From contig NZ_SUNB01000006.1 in NCBI RefSeq assembly GCF_007570825.1, forward strand, positions 157,013 through 221,012: a stretch of 64,000 bases of DNA, in the 5' to 3' direction. The DNA is from Pleionea sediminis. GTDB taxonomy: Bacteria > Pseudomonadota > Gammaproteobacteria > Enterobacterales > Kangiellaceae. A program made the translations under genes and the position numbers. Shown piece after piece: positions 63,635-64,000 of the stretch. Each line of letters opens with the position of its first letter. The stretch's first letter is position 1. The notes under the pieces were generated by a model, which was not told where the DNA came from, did no database searches, and saw only the letters and a program-made list of their open reading frames with translations.

Positions 63635-64000
63635 ATGAGTGCAAAAGCAACCTTTTGGGCGCGAGAAGTAGGGCGTTTATTAGAGCTAACCGCAGCGCAA
63701 CGTTCGGTGTTACGTGAATTAGCCGATTGTCATAATCAAGAGACAGGGCAGTGCAATCCATCAGTGGCACACATTGCGGAGTATTCCGGTTTAAATCGTA
63801 AAACGGTGATGGCGGGAATCGCTGAATTAGAGCAGCACCGTTTGATATCCGTGGTGAAAAGAAAAGGCGTTCGCACGAATTATAAATTTAATTTTTTACG
63901 TTATAAAATTTCGACGAGTCCCAAAAACGGTACCACTCATTTTAAGGCATCGCTGCAGCCCTTTGATAGCAAGGGCAAAAGCAGTCCCGAAAACGGTACC
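63635..64000 (+). CDS. Replication-type HTH protein, partial
   Basis: 122 codons are in view and the frame runs off the right edge. Start ATG 63635 follows AGGTGG and lies 8 bp after the Cro-like stop. A winged-helix domain (about residues 17-90: LTAAQRSVLRELADCHN, IAEYSGLNRKTVMAGIAELEQ, LISVVKRKGVRTNYKF) resembles phage O-like and plasmid replication initiator helper proteins. It is followed by a linker in which SPKNGT and SPENGT recur, a repeat type seen in such proteins. A replication role is inferred. Confidence 0.7.
   Translation, partial: MSAKATFWAREVGRLLELTAAQRSVLRELADCHNQETGQCNPSVAHIAEYSGLNRKTVMAGIAELEQHRLISVVKRKGVRTNYKFNFLRYKISTSPKNGTTHFKASLQPFDSKGKSSPENGT

Larger units (their letters stand above)
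59358..64000. mobile_element. tRNA-Ser-integrated phage-like element, right part off the window
   Basis: Begins at the 3' end of tRNA-Ser with the integrase stop codon 3 bp from CCA, then an excisionase-like gene, unknown small genes, a repressor/Cro control region and a replication-type gene that continues past base 64000. Gene order (int-xis-cargo-cI-cro-rep) is that of a temperate phage, satellite or integrative plasmid. No capsid, tail or conjugation genes are in view. The far attachment site is not visible. Confidence 0.85.

Noticed and set aside
1..64000. CRISPR array or insertion sequences
   Set aside because: No direct-repeat/spacer pattern and no transposase gene were seen on either strand; the only mobile DNA is the tRNA-Ser-integrated element.

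Overview
The window reads as chromosomal DNA of a marine-type, low-GC (roughly 40 percent by eye) gammaproteobacterium. Gene content points that way: RNase T next to sodium-type flagellar MotY, PilU, RMF, Uup, NhaD, an S46 dipeptidyl-peptidase, and a complete LiuR-controlled leucine pathway. A relative of Kangiella/Pleionea/Aliikangiella is my best guess; this is inference from gene families, not a search. The lifestyle suggested is aerobic growth on protein and amino acids: secreted or periplasmic peptidases (S46, M16, Prc) feed histidine (hutI, hutF), phenylalanine (phhA) and leucine/isovalerate (liu) catabolism.

Layout. 1-1285: a minus-strand membrane cluster with an Lgt-like paralogue. 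1493-4742: a degenerate metallo-beta-lactamase-like protein, a BspA-repeat lipoprotein and a small outer-membrane barrel. 4985-7439: rnt, motY (with a FliA-type promoter) and a TerB-like protein. 7566-10913: nth, hutI and divergent hutF. 10938-13857: a translationally coupled periplasmic binding protein and hybrid histidine kinase. 13962-21463: ung, a DUF6763-type protein, a barrel protein, slt, uup, phhA. 21531-27334: a secreted MBL hydrolase and a copper-linked MbnP/MbnH-type pair divergent from a large GlyGly-CTERM LVIVD-type surface protein. 27475-33470: a YiiX-type hydrolase, prc, ppiA, a MAPEG protein, a stand-alone map. 33471-35806: a gene-poor stretch with a DksA-like zinc-finger protein and small unknowns. 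35807-43835: nhaD, an M16 lipoprotein protease, an HD-GYP-like protein that lacks the HD dyad, and an S46 peptidase.

43920-55051 is the leucine/isovalerate cluster, all on the minus strand: liuR, liuA, thiolase, an acyl-CoA dehydrogenase, liuB, liuC, liuD, liuE and the two subunits of a 3-oxoacid CoA-transferase. Together they convert isovaleryl-CoA to acetyl-CoA and acetoacetate, then activate and split acetoacetate. A 24-bp near-perfect palindrome just upstream of liuR is the likely LiuR operator. rmf, nadA, a secreted methyltransferase-like protein and pilU follow.

59267-59357 is tRNA-Ser(GGA). An integrated mobile element begins at its 3' end and runs off the window: integrase, excisionase-like gene, small unknown genes, three small membrane proteins in one operon, a phage-type repressor, a Cro/YdaS-like protein and the start of a replication-type HTH protein. 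The repressor/Cro intergenic region holds five evenly spaced operator-like 14-mers, and the same motif recurs at the promoter of the membrane-protein operon, suggesting one repressor controls both. This element and the MbnP/MbnH/LVIVD locus are the most interesting parts of the window.
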